From: a virus | Length of the DNA: 39,578 nt | Direction: 5' to 3' (one strand) | Virus record (IMG/VR): IMGVR_UViG_3300020202_000155 | Location: 1-39,578 of that record | Part shown: piece by piece, positions 17,635-23,592 of the stretch | Numbering within the stretch: the first letter of the stretch is position 1 | Layout of the letters: every line of letters begins with the position of its first letter | Made by a program: the position numbers and the translations under genes | Notes under the pieces: model-generated | The model's database searches: none | What the model saw: only the letters and a program-made list of their open reading frames with translations | What the model was told of the DNA's origin: nothing

Positions 17635-17729
17635 CGCGCACCCCGAATGCGGTCAATCAGGAGCGCCAGTCCGACGAGAGTCACAGTAGGTACGGCAAGT
17701 ATCAACAGCGCGGCGACCAGCTCTCTCAT
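17631..17729 (-). CDS. 32-residue single-pass membrane peptide in the terminase cassette
   Basis: ATG at 17729 overlaps the stop of the small-terminase candidate (ATGA) and its TGA overlaps the terL GTG (GTGA), so the frame fits exactly in the gap. The product begins MRELVAALLILAVPTVTLVG and continues as one hydrophobic helix ending in RIRGAR, a positive-inside anchor. The double overlap and hydrophobicity argue that it is translated. Function unknown; a holin is possible but the size is at the low end. It is a sibling in style to the membrane peptides at 26733 and 27146. Confidence 0.6.
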   Translation of the reverse strand: MRELVAALLILAVPTVTLVGLALLIDRIRGAR

Positions 17730-18373
17730 GGCTTCTCCTCAACAGGGGCTTCGACGTCGGCGGCTGGTAGCGGTTTGGGCTCCACACGCTGCGCCCACTG
17801 CGGCATGTTGAGGCTCTGGCCAGGAGCCATCTGGATGACGATGGCGGGGCCCTGCGCTGCGTGAAGCTCGCGCTTGCCCCGCCCAGTCATCTCACGCACG
17901 TCACGCGCTGCCTGCTGTCGAGCTTGCGCGTCCCCGTACTTGAGGTTGAACTCCAGCTCCGCCATTGCCAGCGGCAGGAGCTGCAGAGCCTTCTTATCCG
18001 CGTAGTCCTCAGCAGCCTTGCCCTCCAGTCCGGCCGGAACGTTGAGGTGCGCCATACGCGCTACGTGGTGAGCGACCGCCTGGTCGATGCGCCGCAGTGC
18101 GGTGCTCTTCGCCTGGGCAGCTTCTGCTCTGCCCTCCTCGTCACTGCGAAGTAGCGGCGCGAGCTTGTCTTCCGTAGCCGTGTCCAACGCGGCAGCAGCT
18201 GCAGACATCGGCGCCGCTGTCGGCGGTGTGCGCAGCGACGTCCTGCGCTTTTTTGGCGCTGGCGTCTCCTCGGCTTCGGCCGCCACCTCGGCGCACAGCA
18301 CGGGCGTGCACTGACCCCAGTCCGTGTCGTGCGGCAGCTTGTGCTTGCGCGGGCATCTGTCGAACCTGGGCAT
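17726..18373 (-). CDS. Probable terminase small subunit
   Basis: 215 residues from ATG 18373, six bases after the HTH gene stop. The N-terminus has a possible zinc-binding set (CPRKHKLPH, then C and C at about residues 22 and 27), followed by an alanine-rich linker and a charged helical core (TALRRIDQAVAHHVARMAHLNVP; ADKKALQLLPLAMAELEFNLKYG) and an ending rich in P and E. Place immediately before terL and a helical, DNA-binding-like middle suit a small terminase, which recognises phage DNA for packaging. No sequence signature makes this certain; it could be another small regulatory protein. Confidence 0.6.
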   Translation of the reverse strand: MPRFDRCPRKHKLPHDTDWGQCTPVLCAEVAAEAEETPAPKKRRTSLRTPPTAAPMSAAAAALDTATEDKLAPLLRSDEEGRAEAAQAKSTALRRIDQAVAHHVARMAHLNVPAGLEGKAAEDYADKKALQLLPLAMAELEFNLKYGDAQARQQAARDVREMTGRGKRELHAAQGPAIVIQMAPGQSLNMPQWAQRVEPKPLPAADVEAPVEEKP

Positions 18374-18376
18374 GAG

Positions 18377-18877
18377 CTACTCCTCCGCTGCCGGAGCGGG
18401 CTCCGCCGTCACCGCAGCGAGCCGCTCCTTGAAGCGGCGCTTCTGGTGCTGGTTGTGGGGGAACCGGTTCCCGCCGTGCGTAGTGATGCGCTTGCCCTGC
18501 TTCTGGGTGCCGTAGTAGCTGCCGTGCTTGCGGCGCCGCTTCGGCTGGTTGTCCCGCATCTCCTGCGCCCGCTGCGCCTTCTTGCGACGCCAGTCGGTGG
18601 TGCTGGAGTTCCAGAGGGCCTGGCCCAACTCAGTGCCCAGCCATGAACTGACCGGCACCTTGCCGCGCGTCTCGCGTTCAATTTTGAACGCTACGACCAG
18701 AGGGGGAATTGCTTGTCCCCTCATCCAGTGCGACATAGCACTGGGCGTCACTCCGCACCGCTGAGCGAGTGCGAAGCAGGAAACTTCATGCTGCTCCATC
18801 CAGATAATCAGCGGAGTCTCGGAGACCGGCCGCTCGCCTGCCGAGAGTCCGGAGAAGTGAGCTGAGCGGTTGCCCAT
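18377..18877 (-). CDS. HTH (Cro/C1-type) regulator at the head of the virion operon
   Basis: I place the start at ATG 18877 (166 residues) rather than further upstream, because the longer frame runs through the divergent regulatory region. Residues about 20-65 form an XRE helix-turn-helix: IIWMEQHEVSCFALAQRCGVTPSAMSHWMRG, with the canonical 'xxLAxxxGVxxSxxSxWxxG' pattern. The C-terminal half is very basic (QPKRRRKHGSYYGTQKQGKR) and may add nonspecific DNA binding. A 19-base palindrome overlaps the start codon, suggesting autoregulation. The protein is probably the switch between this operon and the divergent early genes. HTH assignment is good; target and role are inferred. Confidence 0.75.
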   Translation of the reverse strand: MGNRSAHFSGLSAGERPVSETPLIIWMEQHEVSCFALAQRCGVTPSAMSHWMRGQAIPPLVVAFKIERETRGKVPVSSWLGTELGQALWNSSTTDWRRKKAQRAQEMRDNQPKRRRKHGSYYGTQKQGKRITTHGGNRFPHNQHQKRRFKERLAAVTAEPAPAAEE

Positions 18878-18894
18878 GTAAACGAAGGTTACAT
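18876..18894. promoter_or_regulatory. Operator-like palindrome over the HTH gene start
   Basis: ATGTAA and TTACAT arms (6 bp, perfect) flank a 7-base spacer. The left arm includes the HTH gene start codon. A further TGTAA follows at 18897-18901. The arrangement fits binding of a dimeric HTH protein and feedback control. Seen directly; function inferred. Confidence 0.6.
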
Positions 18895-18895
18895 T

Positions 18896-18905
18896 TTGTA
18901 AGTAC
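18896..18905 (+). repeat. TTGTAAGTAC element, copy 1
   Basis: The ten bases TTGTAAGTAC recur at 20188-20197 and, with one change (TTGTAAGTGC), at 19322-19331. Copies 1 and 3 lie 42 and 38 bases upstream of plus-strand start codons (18938 and 20226). The repeat may be part of early promoters or a half-operator sharing TGTAA with the palindrome at 18876. Confidence 0.5.
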
Positions 18906-18912
18906 CTTTGTC

Positions 18913-19275
18913 CAACAGTGCACAGAAGGAGAAGACCATGACGACCCACATCAAGGCCGGGGAGACCTCGAAGTTCCGGCGCATCGACTACGGCAGTACC
19001 TGGCTGAAGCTGGGCGCAGAGCGCCCGCACCGGCAAGGAGCCTCTCCCGGAGGCCTCACGCTGGACGCGGACGACATGCGCGTGCTGGCCAGCATCCTTC
19101 GTGTACGGCTCCCCGTCGGCCAGGACCACGGACGCACCGCCTACCTGGAGAGTGCGGCGGAGTCCTCGCCGGCCCTGAAGCTGCTGGCAGACTGGTGCGA
19201 AGCCGGCGCCGAGTGGCAGGAGCGCCACGCCTCAGAGCTGCACGTGCACTGAACAGCGGCAATCAACAGTGCACA
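18913..19275. repeat. 12-bp direct repeat flanking the 18938 gene
   Basis: CAACAGTGCACA occurs at 18913-18924 and again at 19264-19275. I noticed no other copy in the window. The copies bracket the small gene; they may be protein-binding sites or the trace of its insertion. Confidence 0.6.
18938..19252 (+). CDS. Small early protein, unknown
   Basis: 104 residues from ATG 18938, preceded by AGAAGGAGAAG, a strong ribosome site that fixes the start. The product (MTTHIKAGETSKFRRIDYGS...) is mixed alpha/beta with ADDMRVLASILRVRLPVG and a tryptophan-rich, acidic end. No family is recognised. It is the first rightward gene after the divergent region and is closed by its own intrinsic terminator, so it is a single-gene transcript. 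A 12-bp direct repeat, CAACAGTGCACA, lies on each side of it (18913-18924 and 19264-19275). Confidence 0.7.
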   Translation: MTTHIKAGETSKFRRIDYGSTWLKLGAERPHRQGASPGGLTLDADDMRVLASILRVRLPVGQDHGRTAYLESAAESSPALKLLADWCEAGAEWQERHASELHVH

Positions 19276-19277
19276 CC

Positions 19278-19310
19278 GCCCCGCGCCGCCCTCCCGGCGC
19301 GGGGCTTTTT
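19278..19310 (+). terminator. Intrinsic terminator
   Basis: An 11-bp perfect GC stem (GCCCCGCGCCG with CGGCGCGGGGC), 6-nt loop and immediate TTTTT, located 26 bases after the stop of the 18938 gene. It is the clearest rho-independent terminator in the window. Confidence 0.9.
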
Positions 19311-19321
19311 CTTGCGTGGTG

Positions 19322-19331
19322 TTGTAAGTGC
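19322..19331 (+). repeat. TTGTAAGTGC element, copy 2 (one mismatch)
   Basis: One base differs from the copies at 18896 and 20188. It lies just after the terminator and upstream of the long gene-free stretch. If the element is a promoter part, this copy would serve the non-coding region. Confidence 0.4.
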
Positions 19332-19368
19332 TTCGGAAGTGTGGTGGGGAGTTAGTGGGTATGCGTCT

Positions 19369-19380
19369 CCCTATATAGGG
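19369..19380. promoter_or_regulatory. CCCTATATAGGG palindrome
   Basis: A perfect 12-bp palindrome with a TATATA core, the most AT-rich spot in a very GC-rich stretch. It could be a promoter -10, an operator or a melting site; nothing distinguishes these. Confidence 0.35.
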
Positions 19381-19386
19381 GGGTAG

Positions 19387-19413
19387 GGGGGCCCCCTGTC
19401 AGTAGGGGCCCCC
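19387..19413. other. Very strong GC hairpin
   Basis: GGGGG(C)CCCCT and AGGGGCCCCC pair over 10 bp with one bulged C and a GTCAGT loop. No T-run follows. It opens the gene-free control region. Confidence 0.6.
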
Positions 19414-19433
19414 GGTACCGGCGCCGCGCATCC

Positions 19434-19501
19434 TATACGTGCGCGCCCGGCCGCGCGTGCATGGGCGCGCGTACGCACGCGGGCGCGTGCACATGCGTGC
19501 G
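19434..19501. other. Alternating purine-pyrimidine (Z-DNA-prone) tracts
   Basis: Four runs of strict alternation at 19434-19446, 19452-19463, 19465-19481 and 19483-19501, mostly GC and GT/AC steps. Runs of 12-19 bases of this type favour left-handed Z-DNA under negative supercoiling. No coding potential is seen here. Confidence 0.6.
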
Positions 19502-19594
19502 GGCGAGTGCATACGGAATCGCGCGCCCGCGCGTTGCGGCTGCCGTGCCGGCCGCAGGCCCCGGGCCGCCTCAGAAGTCTGAGGGACTATCAGA

Positions 19595-19714
19595 AAACTG
19601 AATGAGGAACTGCGGCCGGTTGCGGCGGGGGTATGGCGCCGCTGTCGCGGTTTCGTTTTTGGCGGTTTTCGCAACCGCGCATTCTCATTCAGTTTGGTGT
19701 GTCTCATTCAGTTT
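19595..19714. repeat. Long inverted repeat plus direct repeat (possible origin element)
   Basis: AAACTGAATGAG (19595-19606) pairs with CTCATTCAGTTT (19684-19695); inside it CGGTTGCG (19617-19624) pairs with CGCAACCG (19670-19677). CTCATTCAGTTTGG is repeated directly at 19703-19716, 19 bases on. A perfect hairpin CCTCAG-AAGT-CTGAGG precedes it at 19569-19584. Stem plus iteron-like repeats in a gene-free control region suggests a replication origin or a large operator. Pairing is seen; the role is inferred. Confidence 0.6.
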
Positions 19715-19734
19715 GGCACCGCGGATGCTATGTG

Positions 19735-20185
19735 TTCCTGCGTTGCCCGGCAGCAAGGGCAGCACGGACAGCCGAAGTACACGGGAAACCTAGCTAGCAG
19801 CAGCCAGCCGCACCGAAAAGACGCTCCGCCGTGAAGCCAAAGCCGGCCCCCTGCAGTGAGGGGCGGCGAGAGACAACGGAGCAAGTTACCGGTGGGTAGG
19901 GCAATGGCGTGTCGAACCGCAAGGCTTGCGCCTCCAGCAGACTGGGGGCCCTGCAGCGGGGAGAGGGAATCCGCTGGCATCCGGCCGCAAGGCGAAGCAC
20001 CAGGACCGAGCAGCGGAATAGCGCGGGGTAGGAAGCCGAGCCAACAAGGCAGGCCCTCTGACAAAGGGCCGAACTGGGGCAGGGCAGCACCTAGGCTAAG
20101 GCAAGCTTCCGAGCGACGCGCAAAGCACTCCCGAGGGGACACCTCGGGGGTTGCCCTAAAATCGGACGGGTTTTTAGGGTAGCCA
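19735..20185 (+). ncRNA. Candidate large structured RNA (~450 nt)
   Basis: No convincing gene covers this stretch. It is packed with perfect stems: 19744-19761; GCTCCG/CGGAGC (19823-19828/19877-19882) enclosing a bulged 8-bp hairpin (19842-19867); 19918-19930; a 7-bp stem with CAGA loop (19931-19948); CCGCTG/CAGCGG (19971-19976/20011-20016) enclosing a GCAA-tetraloop hairpin (19984-19993); GGCCCT/AGGGCC (20052-20070); a 10-bp hairpin (20127-20151); CCCTAAAA/TTTTAGGG (20154-20179). An 8-bp alternative or tertiary pairing links 19897-19904 with 20151-20158. The GNRA loop and A-rich joining segments are on the plus strand, so the RNA would be read rightward. It matches no RNA family I can name. 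Confidence 0.55.
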
Positions 20186-20187
20186 AG

Positions 20188-20197
20188 TTGTAAGTAC
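20188..20197 (+). promoter_or_regulatory. TTGTAAGTAC element, copy 3
   Basis: Identical to the copy at 18896-18905 and placed similarly, 38 bases before the ATG at 20226. Probable part of an early promoter or operator; no consistent -10 could be found at fixed spacing. Confidence 0.45.
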
Positions 20198-20225
20198 CCG
20201 CCGCTACTGTAAAAGGAAATGCACA

Positions 20226-20453
20226 ATGGTAAAAATTTACATGCCGTGGGCGTTGGGCGAGGTTCTGCCGGTTGTCGACCCATTCCAGGGGCCGCAGGCA
20301 AAGGCTCGCTGGCTCGCACAGCGCCGTCGAAGCGGCCGCAGGCCACCGGAGCGCCGGGGAGGCCCGCTGACGTCCCTGGCGGTGTTTGCGGGCCTCCTGG
20401 GGGTTGTTTGCGCTCCCTGGTTGGTGCTCGTGGGCCTCGCCGCTGCTTTGTAG
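20226..20453 (+). CDS. Small membrane protein, unknown
   Basis: 75 residues from ATG 20226, preceded by AAAAGGAAA at good spacing. The first half is basic (ARWLAQRRRSGRRPPERRGG); the second is a long hydrophobic helix (LTSLAVFAGLLGVVCAPWLV) reaching the C-terminus, so a tail-anchored topology with a cytoplasmic N-terminus is expected. An overlapping frame from ATG 20219 has no such features. As an early-region gene it may act on the host envelope (for example superinfection exclusion), but this is a guess. Confidence 0.6.
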   Translation: MVKIYMPWALGEVLPVVDPFQGPQAKARWLAQRRRSGRRPPERRGGPLTSLAVFAGLLGVVCAPWLVLVGLAAAL

Positions 20454-20467
20454 GCTGCAGCAGGGAC

Positions 20468-20486
20468 TGACGGGCCTAACCCGTCA
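20468..20486 (+). promoter_or_regulatory. Perfect hairpin in the leader of the 20506 gene
   Basis: TGACGGG and CCCGTCA pair over 7 bp around CCTAA, ending a few bases before the AGAGGAG ribosome site. It may protect the transcript or tune translation. No T-run follows, so a terminator is unlikely. Confidence 0.5.
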
Positions 20487-20505
20487 CCAAAGAGGAGAAG
20501 CCGCC

Positions 20506-20715
20506 GTGTCCGAGTCACCGCAAAAGTGCAGCGCGTGCCGCAGCCGCTATCACGTCCGGAGGCGCTCTTTCGTCCGCAAGTTCATGGCCGAAGTGCTCTG
20601 CTCGGCTTGCTGGCTCGAAGCGCGCGCAGACGCTTGCGGGGAGCCTGAAGCCGGCCGGTTGCGGTACCGCGCCAAGCTCGCGCGAGAGGCCGCGTGGCTC
20701 CGCGGTCTGAGCTAG
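20506..20715 (+). CDS. Small zinc-ribbon-like protein
   Basis: 69 residues from GTG 20506, chosen because AGAGGAG lies 8-9 bases upstream. Two CxxC pairs (CSACRSRYHVRRR and LCSACWLEAR), about 22 residues apart, form a likely four-cysteine zinc site. The rest is basic and helical (RLRYRAKLAREAAWLRG). Proteins of this type in phage early regions often bind DNA, RNA or host polymerase, but no named family is recognised. Confidence 0.65.
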   Translation: MSESPQKCSACRSRYHVRRRSFVRKFMAEVLCSACWLEARADACGEPEAGRLRYRAKLAREAAWLRGLS

Positions 20716-20755
20716 GCAAGCAACTTTCTTGCGCCGGGTATCGAAAACGTGATAG

Positions 20756-20774
20756 TGAGTGAGATTCTCACTCA
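20756..20774. promoter_or_regulatory. 19-nt perfect palindrome, operator-like
   Basis: TGAGTGAGA-T-TCTCACTCA, followed by a related half-site (TTTTTCACTCAGTT) and, at 20787-20808, a second inverted repeat TTGACC/GGTCAA around an AT-rich loop. They lie in the 284-base gap before the 21000 gene, so this is likely the control region of the main early operon. TTGACC could double as a -35, but no clear -10 follows. Confidence 0.6.
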
Positions 20775-20861
20775 TTTTTCACTCAGTTGACCATTTTTTG
20801 AGGGTCAAAATCGCGTTTTGGTCCAGAACGCTAATTCTCCTGTAATTTCAACGGTTACGCA

Positions 20862-20917
20862 GGGTTTTTGGGGGTGGGTATTGGGGGGGCCCGTTAGGCC
20901 CCCCCACCCCAATACCC
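20862..20917 (+). promoter_or_regulatory. G-quadruplex motif overlapping a 16-bp hairpin in the leader of the 21000 gene
   Basis: Four G-tracts at 20862-20889 (GGG, GGGGG, GGG, G7; loops of 5, 1 and 4 bases) make a canonical quadruplex motif on the plus strand. The last two tracts also form a hairpin: GGGTATT/AATACCC plus GGGGGGGCC/GGCCCCCCC around a CGTTA loop, with a bulged ACCCC (20876-20917). The two folds exclude each other. No T-run follows. Confidence 0.6.
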
Positions 20918-20999
20918 AGAACCGAAAGTCGGTCAGAACCAATCTTTCGAATCCATCCGCGCCAATTTCGCCGCGCGCACTTCTTCCGGAGCAGCCACC

Positions 21000-21716
21000 G
21001 TGAGCGACCACTTCCACTACCTCACACCCGATGACGCCTCCCCCAAGCTCCGCAAGGGGCGCGCGTGGGGGTGGGTCTCCGACGGTCATCACCTCGCCCC
21101 GGCCGACATGGCGGGCCCGACCGTGTGCGCCGCGAGCACGCCCGCTTGTCGCTTCTCCTGCATCACCTTCACAGGCCGCGGGGGCATGCTGGACCAATAC
21201 GGAATGAACCAAGCGCAGTACGCCCGCACCCGCCGGACGCAGCAGTGGAGAGCCGACCCAGAGGGGTACGTACAGCTTCTGGCGAGGGAGATTGACCGCC
21301 GCTGGTGCAAGGTGCGCCGCCTGCGGTTTCGGTACAGCTTTCGTCCCAACGCCACCAGCGACTTGCCGCAGCTGGCTGCAGCGCTCTCCGCCGAGTTCCC
21401 GCGGGTGCAGTTTTACGACTACACGAAACTACCGCGTCCGTGGGAGCGCGTCCGCGGCAACTACAGCCTGACTTTCAGTCGCAGCGAGACGAACGACCGC
21501 GACTGCCTGCTAGCGCTCGCCAACCGGGTGAACGTGGCGGTCGTGTTCAGCACACGCAAAGGGGAGAGCCTCCCTAGCACCTTCTGGGGCCGGCGCGTGG
21601 TGGACGGCGACGAAAACGACCTTCGGTTTCTGGACCCGGCCGGGGTCATCGTGGGCCTACGCGCCAAAGGGCGCGCCAAACACGACACTTCCGGGTTCGT
21701 GGTCCAAGTGAGGTAA
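21000..21716 (+). CDS. Gp88-like phage protein of unknown function
   Basis: 238 residues from GTG 21000. The sequence follows a phage family often annotated 'gene product 88': a cysteine-bearing start (TVCAASTPACRFSCI), an arginine-rich segment (QYARTRRTQQW), RLRFRYSFRPNATSDLPQ, the hallmark VQFYDYTKLPRPWERVRGNYSL, SFSRSE-like FSRSETN, VAVVFSTRKGESLP, and the C-terminal GDENDLRFLDP and GVIVGLRAKGRAK. Length is normal for the family. The biochemical role is not known to me. It is the first gene of the long rightward operon, behind the quadruplex/hairpin leader, so it is likely expressed early. Confidence 0.8.
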   Translation: MSDHFHYLTPDDASPKLRKGRAWGWVSDGHHLAPADMAGPTVCAASTPACRFSCITFTGRGGMLDQYGMNQAQYARTRRTQQWRADPEGYVQLLAREIDRRWCKVRRLRFRYSFRPNATSDLPQLAAALSAEFPRVQFYDYTKLPRPWERVRGNYSLTFSRSETNDRDCLLALANRVNVAVVFSTRKGESLPSTFWGRRVVDGDENDLRFLDPAGVIVGLRAKGRAKHDTSGFVVQVR

Positions 21717-21721
21717 CGCAA

Positions 21722-22108
21722 ATGCCGATGAGAAAGGGAGTAGTTCAGGAAGTGAAAAGTACTCACATCTTCTCAAGTGAGGGCGCCCGCGAAGGCAGTG
21801 TGGCGCAAGTGCTGGCGTGCGGGCACGCAGTCAAGGTGACCCTCTCTGCTGCAGAGCGCGCCAAAAAGAACGAACGGCGACCGGAAACCCGCTGGTGCTA
21901 CCTCTGCACACGAGCCAAGGAGGAAGCCGACCGCAAGGCTCGCGCGGAGAAGCGCTCCAAGACGGCCCGGGCGCCTACCACGCCACCCATCACCAAAGAG
22001 GACGTGATGCAGATAGTGCTGGACGCCTTCGGCAGCCCTGACGGTGTCCTCGAAGCCCTGGCGAAGATGACCACCACCACCACCACCGAAGCACCAGAAA
22101 GCGAGTGA
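21722..22108 (+). CDS. Small basic protein with zinc-like Cys/His motif
   Basis: 128 residues from ATG 21722, six bases after the previous stop. The middle contains LACGHAVKVTLS and RWCYLCTR, a C-x-H plus CxxC arrangement that can bind zinc like a short treble clef. Then comes a strongly charged helix (EEADRKARAEKRSKTAR), a short helical segment (KEDVMQIVLDAFGSPDGVLEAL) and a threonine-rich tail encoded by ACC repeats. The family is not recognised. Its stop overlaps the GTG of the DUF932 gene. Confidence 0.65.
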   Translation: MPMRKGVVQEVKSTHIFSSEGAREGSVAQVLACGHAVKVTLSAAERAKKNERRPETRWCYLCTRAKEEADRKARAEKRSKTARAPTTPPITKEDVMQIVLDAFGSPDGVLEALAKMTTTTTTEAPESE

Positions 22109-22908
22109 CGCACATGCAGACGCAAGAGCTGACCAAGTATGCCCCCGCCGTGTTCGGACAGACTCCCAAGCAGGGACTGTCCGAGAAGTACGCGCTCATC
22201 AGCACTCGCCATGTGCTGGAGCGGCTCGCGTCCGCTGGCTGGCGCGTTGTCGAAGCGCACCAGACGCGCGCCAAGAGCGACGTCGGCGCGCTCGTCTGTC
22301 GGCATATGGTGAAGCTGCGCCATCCCGACATGGAGCGCATGGACGCTAAGGGGGACGTCATCCCCGAGTTCTCCCTGCTCAACTCGCACGACGGCAGCAG
22401 CGCTTACCAGCTGCACATGAGCATCTTCCGCAAGGTGTGCGCGAACGGGCTCATCGTGGCTGACAGCGTCAGCCATCACCTGTCCGTGCGTCACAGCGGC
22501 AAGGCCGCAGAGCAGGTGGTGGATGCTAGCTTCCGCATCATCGACGAGGCGGGCCGTGTGCTCGACAACGTGCGCAGCTTCCAGTCGCGGCTGCTGACGC
22601 CCGCTGAGCGTCAAGACTTCGCCGCTCGCGCGCTCAACCTGCGCTGGCCTTTTGAGAAGGGCGTGAAGCCGCCCGTGACGGCGGCCCAGCTGCTGGAGCC
22701 GCGCCGGTATGGCGACAATGAGGCGGACCTGTGGACCACGTTCAACGTGGTGCAGGAGAACATCATCCGCGGCGGGGTGCCGGGGAAGACGCAAACAGGC
22801 CGCCGCTACACGACGCGCGCTGTGGGCGGGGTGAACGCCAACGTGCGCCTCAACAAGACACTCTGGGAGCTGGCTGAGCAGGCGCGCATTGTGCGGGTGG
22901 CCGCGTGA
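22105..22908 (+). CDS. DUF932 family protein
   Basis: 267 residues from GTG 22105 (GTGA overlap); ATG 22114 is an alternative start. The sequence has the DUF932 pattern of phage and plasmid proteins: a 'KYA' start, STRHVLERLASAGWRVVEAHQTRA, HMVKLRHPDM, then EFSLLNSHDGSSAYQLHMSIFRKVCANGLIV, where 'NSHDGSSAYQL...R.VC.NGL' is the core signature, and a helical second half. Members are common in phages and mobile elements; the molecular function is not established. Complete length for the family. Confidence 0.85.
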   Translation: MTHMQTQELTKYAPAVFGQTPKQGLSEKYALISTRHVLERLASAGWRVVEAHQTRAKSDVGALVCRHMVKLRHPDMERMDAKGDVIPEFSLLNSHDGSSAYQLHMSIFRKVCANGLIVADSVSHHLSVRHSGKAAEQVVDASFRIIDEAGRVLDNVRSFQSRLLTPAERQDFAARALNLRWPFEKGVKPPVTAAQLLEPRRYGDNEADLWTTFNVVQENIIRGGVPGKTQTGRRYTTRAVGGVNANVRLNKTLWELAEQARIVRVAA

Positions 22909-23195
22909 AACGAGCCTGCTGCGTGTATGGGTGCCGTAAAAGCCGGGCGCCCGGACGAGAGTGGTGCGAGCTGCACGTAGCTGGTGCGGACTTGGTTAGC
23001 GCGCAGCAGGAGCTGCGAACGCAAGCCCGCATTCTCGTGCAGAGCGCGCGAACGTGGGGCTCCGCCGGCTTTCCACTACAGGAGGGAGCGACCACGCTCA
23101 AGCAGCTGCGGTCAGACGTCGAAGAGTACGAAGTGCTGCAGCGCCAGCTGTGTAAGGCAGAGGATGAGTACGACCGCATCACGAAGGAGCGGTGA
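22905..23195 (+). CDS. Small Cys-rich N-terminus plus coiled coil, unknown
   Basis: 96 residues from GTG 22905, overlapping the previous stop. The first 25 residues carry CCVYGCRKSRAPGREWCELH, a C-x4-C...C-x2-H arrangement typical of the small zinc fingers found in phage 'VRR' or restriction-alleviation-like peptides. The rest is a long helix with heptad character (LRSDVEEYEVLQRQLCKAEDEYDR). The same finger style recurs in the protein at 37931-38254. Function unknown. Confidence 0.6.
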   Translation: MKRACCVYGCRKSRAPGREWCELHVAGADLVSAQQELRTQARILVQSARTWGSAGFPLQEGATTLKQLRSDVEEYEVLQRQLCKAEDEYDRITKER

Positions 23196-23196
23196 C

Positions 23197-23580
23197 ATGA
23201 GCGATACGGTCGACGACGAGCGGAAAGCACAGCTACAGGTCGGGGCGCGGCGACTGCGAGCGATGCTCATCGTTGCGCACGCAATGGAGAGCGAGCTAGC
23301 TACACGCAACCCGCCTGCGTGGATGGAGGGCACGAAGATGCCCAACGCAGGCGCATACCACCTAGCGCATAGCACACGGCTGCTTGACCGCCTGACCACG
23401 TATGGCATGGACAGCCCGAAGCTGGTGCGTATGTACGAGGGCGTGGACAGTGGCAGTTTGCTGGCCGCGCTCGACGACATCTACTTCAGGATGGCTGACC
23501 TAGCTCGTTGCTGCACTGACCTGAGCACGGCGTGGATTGCCGAGCTGAACCGAGTCGAACTGCATGATTTCTGCAGCTGA
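23197..23580 (+). CDS. Hypothetical helical protein
   Basis: 127 residues from ATG 23197, one base after the previous stop region (TGACATG). Predicted to be largely helical (LQVGARRLRAMLIVAHAMESELAT; SLLAALDDIYFRMADLARCC). No motif or family is recognised. It lies between a zinc-finger peptide and the nucleotide diphosphohydrolase domain gene in a run of short early genes. Confidence 0.6.
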   Translation: MSDTVDDERKAQLQVGARRLRAMLIVAHAMESELATRNPPAWMEGTKMPNAGAYHLAHSTRLLDRLTTYGMDSPKLVRMYEGVDSGSLLAALDDIYFRMADLARCCTDLSTAWIAELNRVELHDFCS

Positions 23581-23592
23581 AAGGACGCTTAC

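Noticed and set aside
20154-20179. CCCTAAAA/TTTTAGGG hairpin as a terminator
   Set aside because: The T-run lies inside the stem, not after it.
19708-20346. Long open frame of 212 codons on the minus strand over the gene-free region
   Set aside because: No ribosome site, no domain-like pattern, odd composition; high GC gives such frames by chance, and the stems are better explained as RNA.
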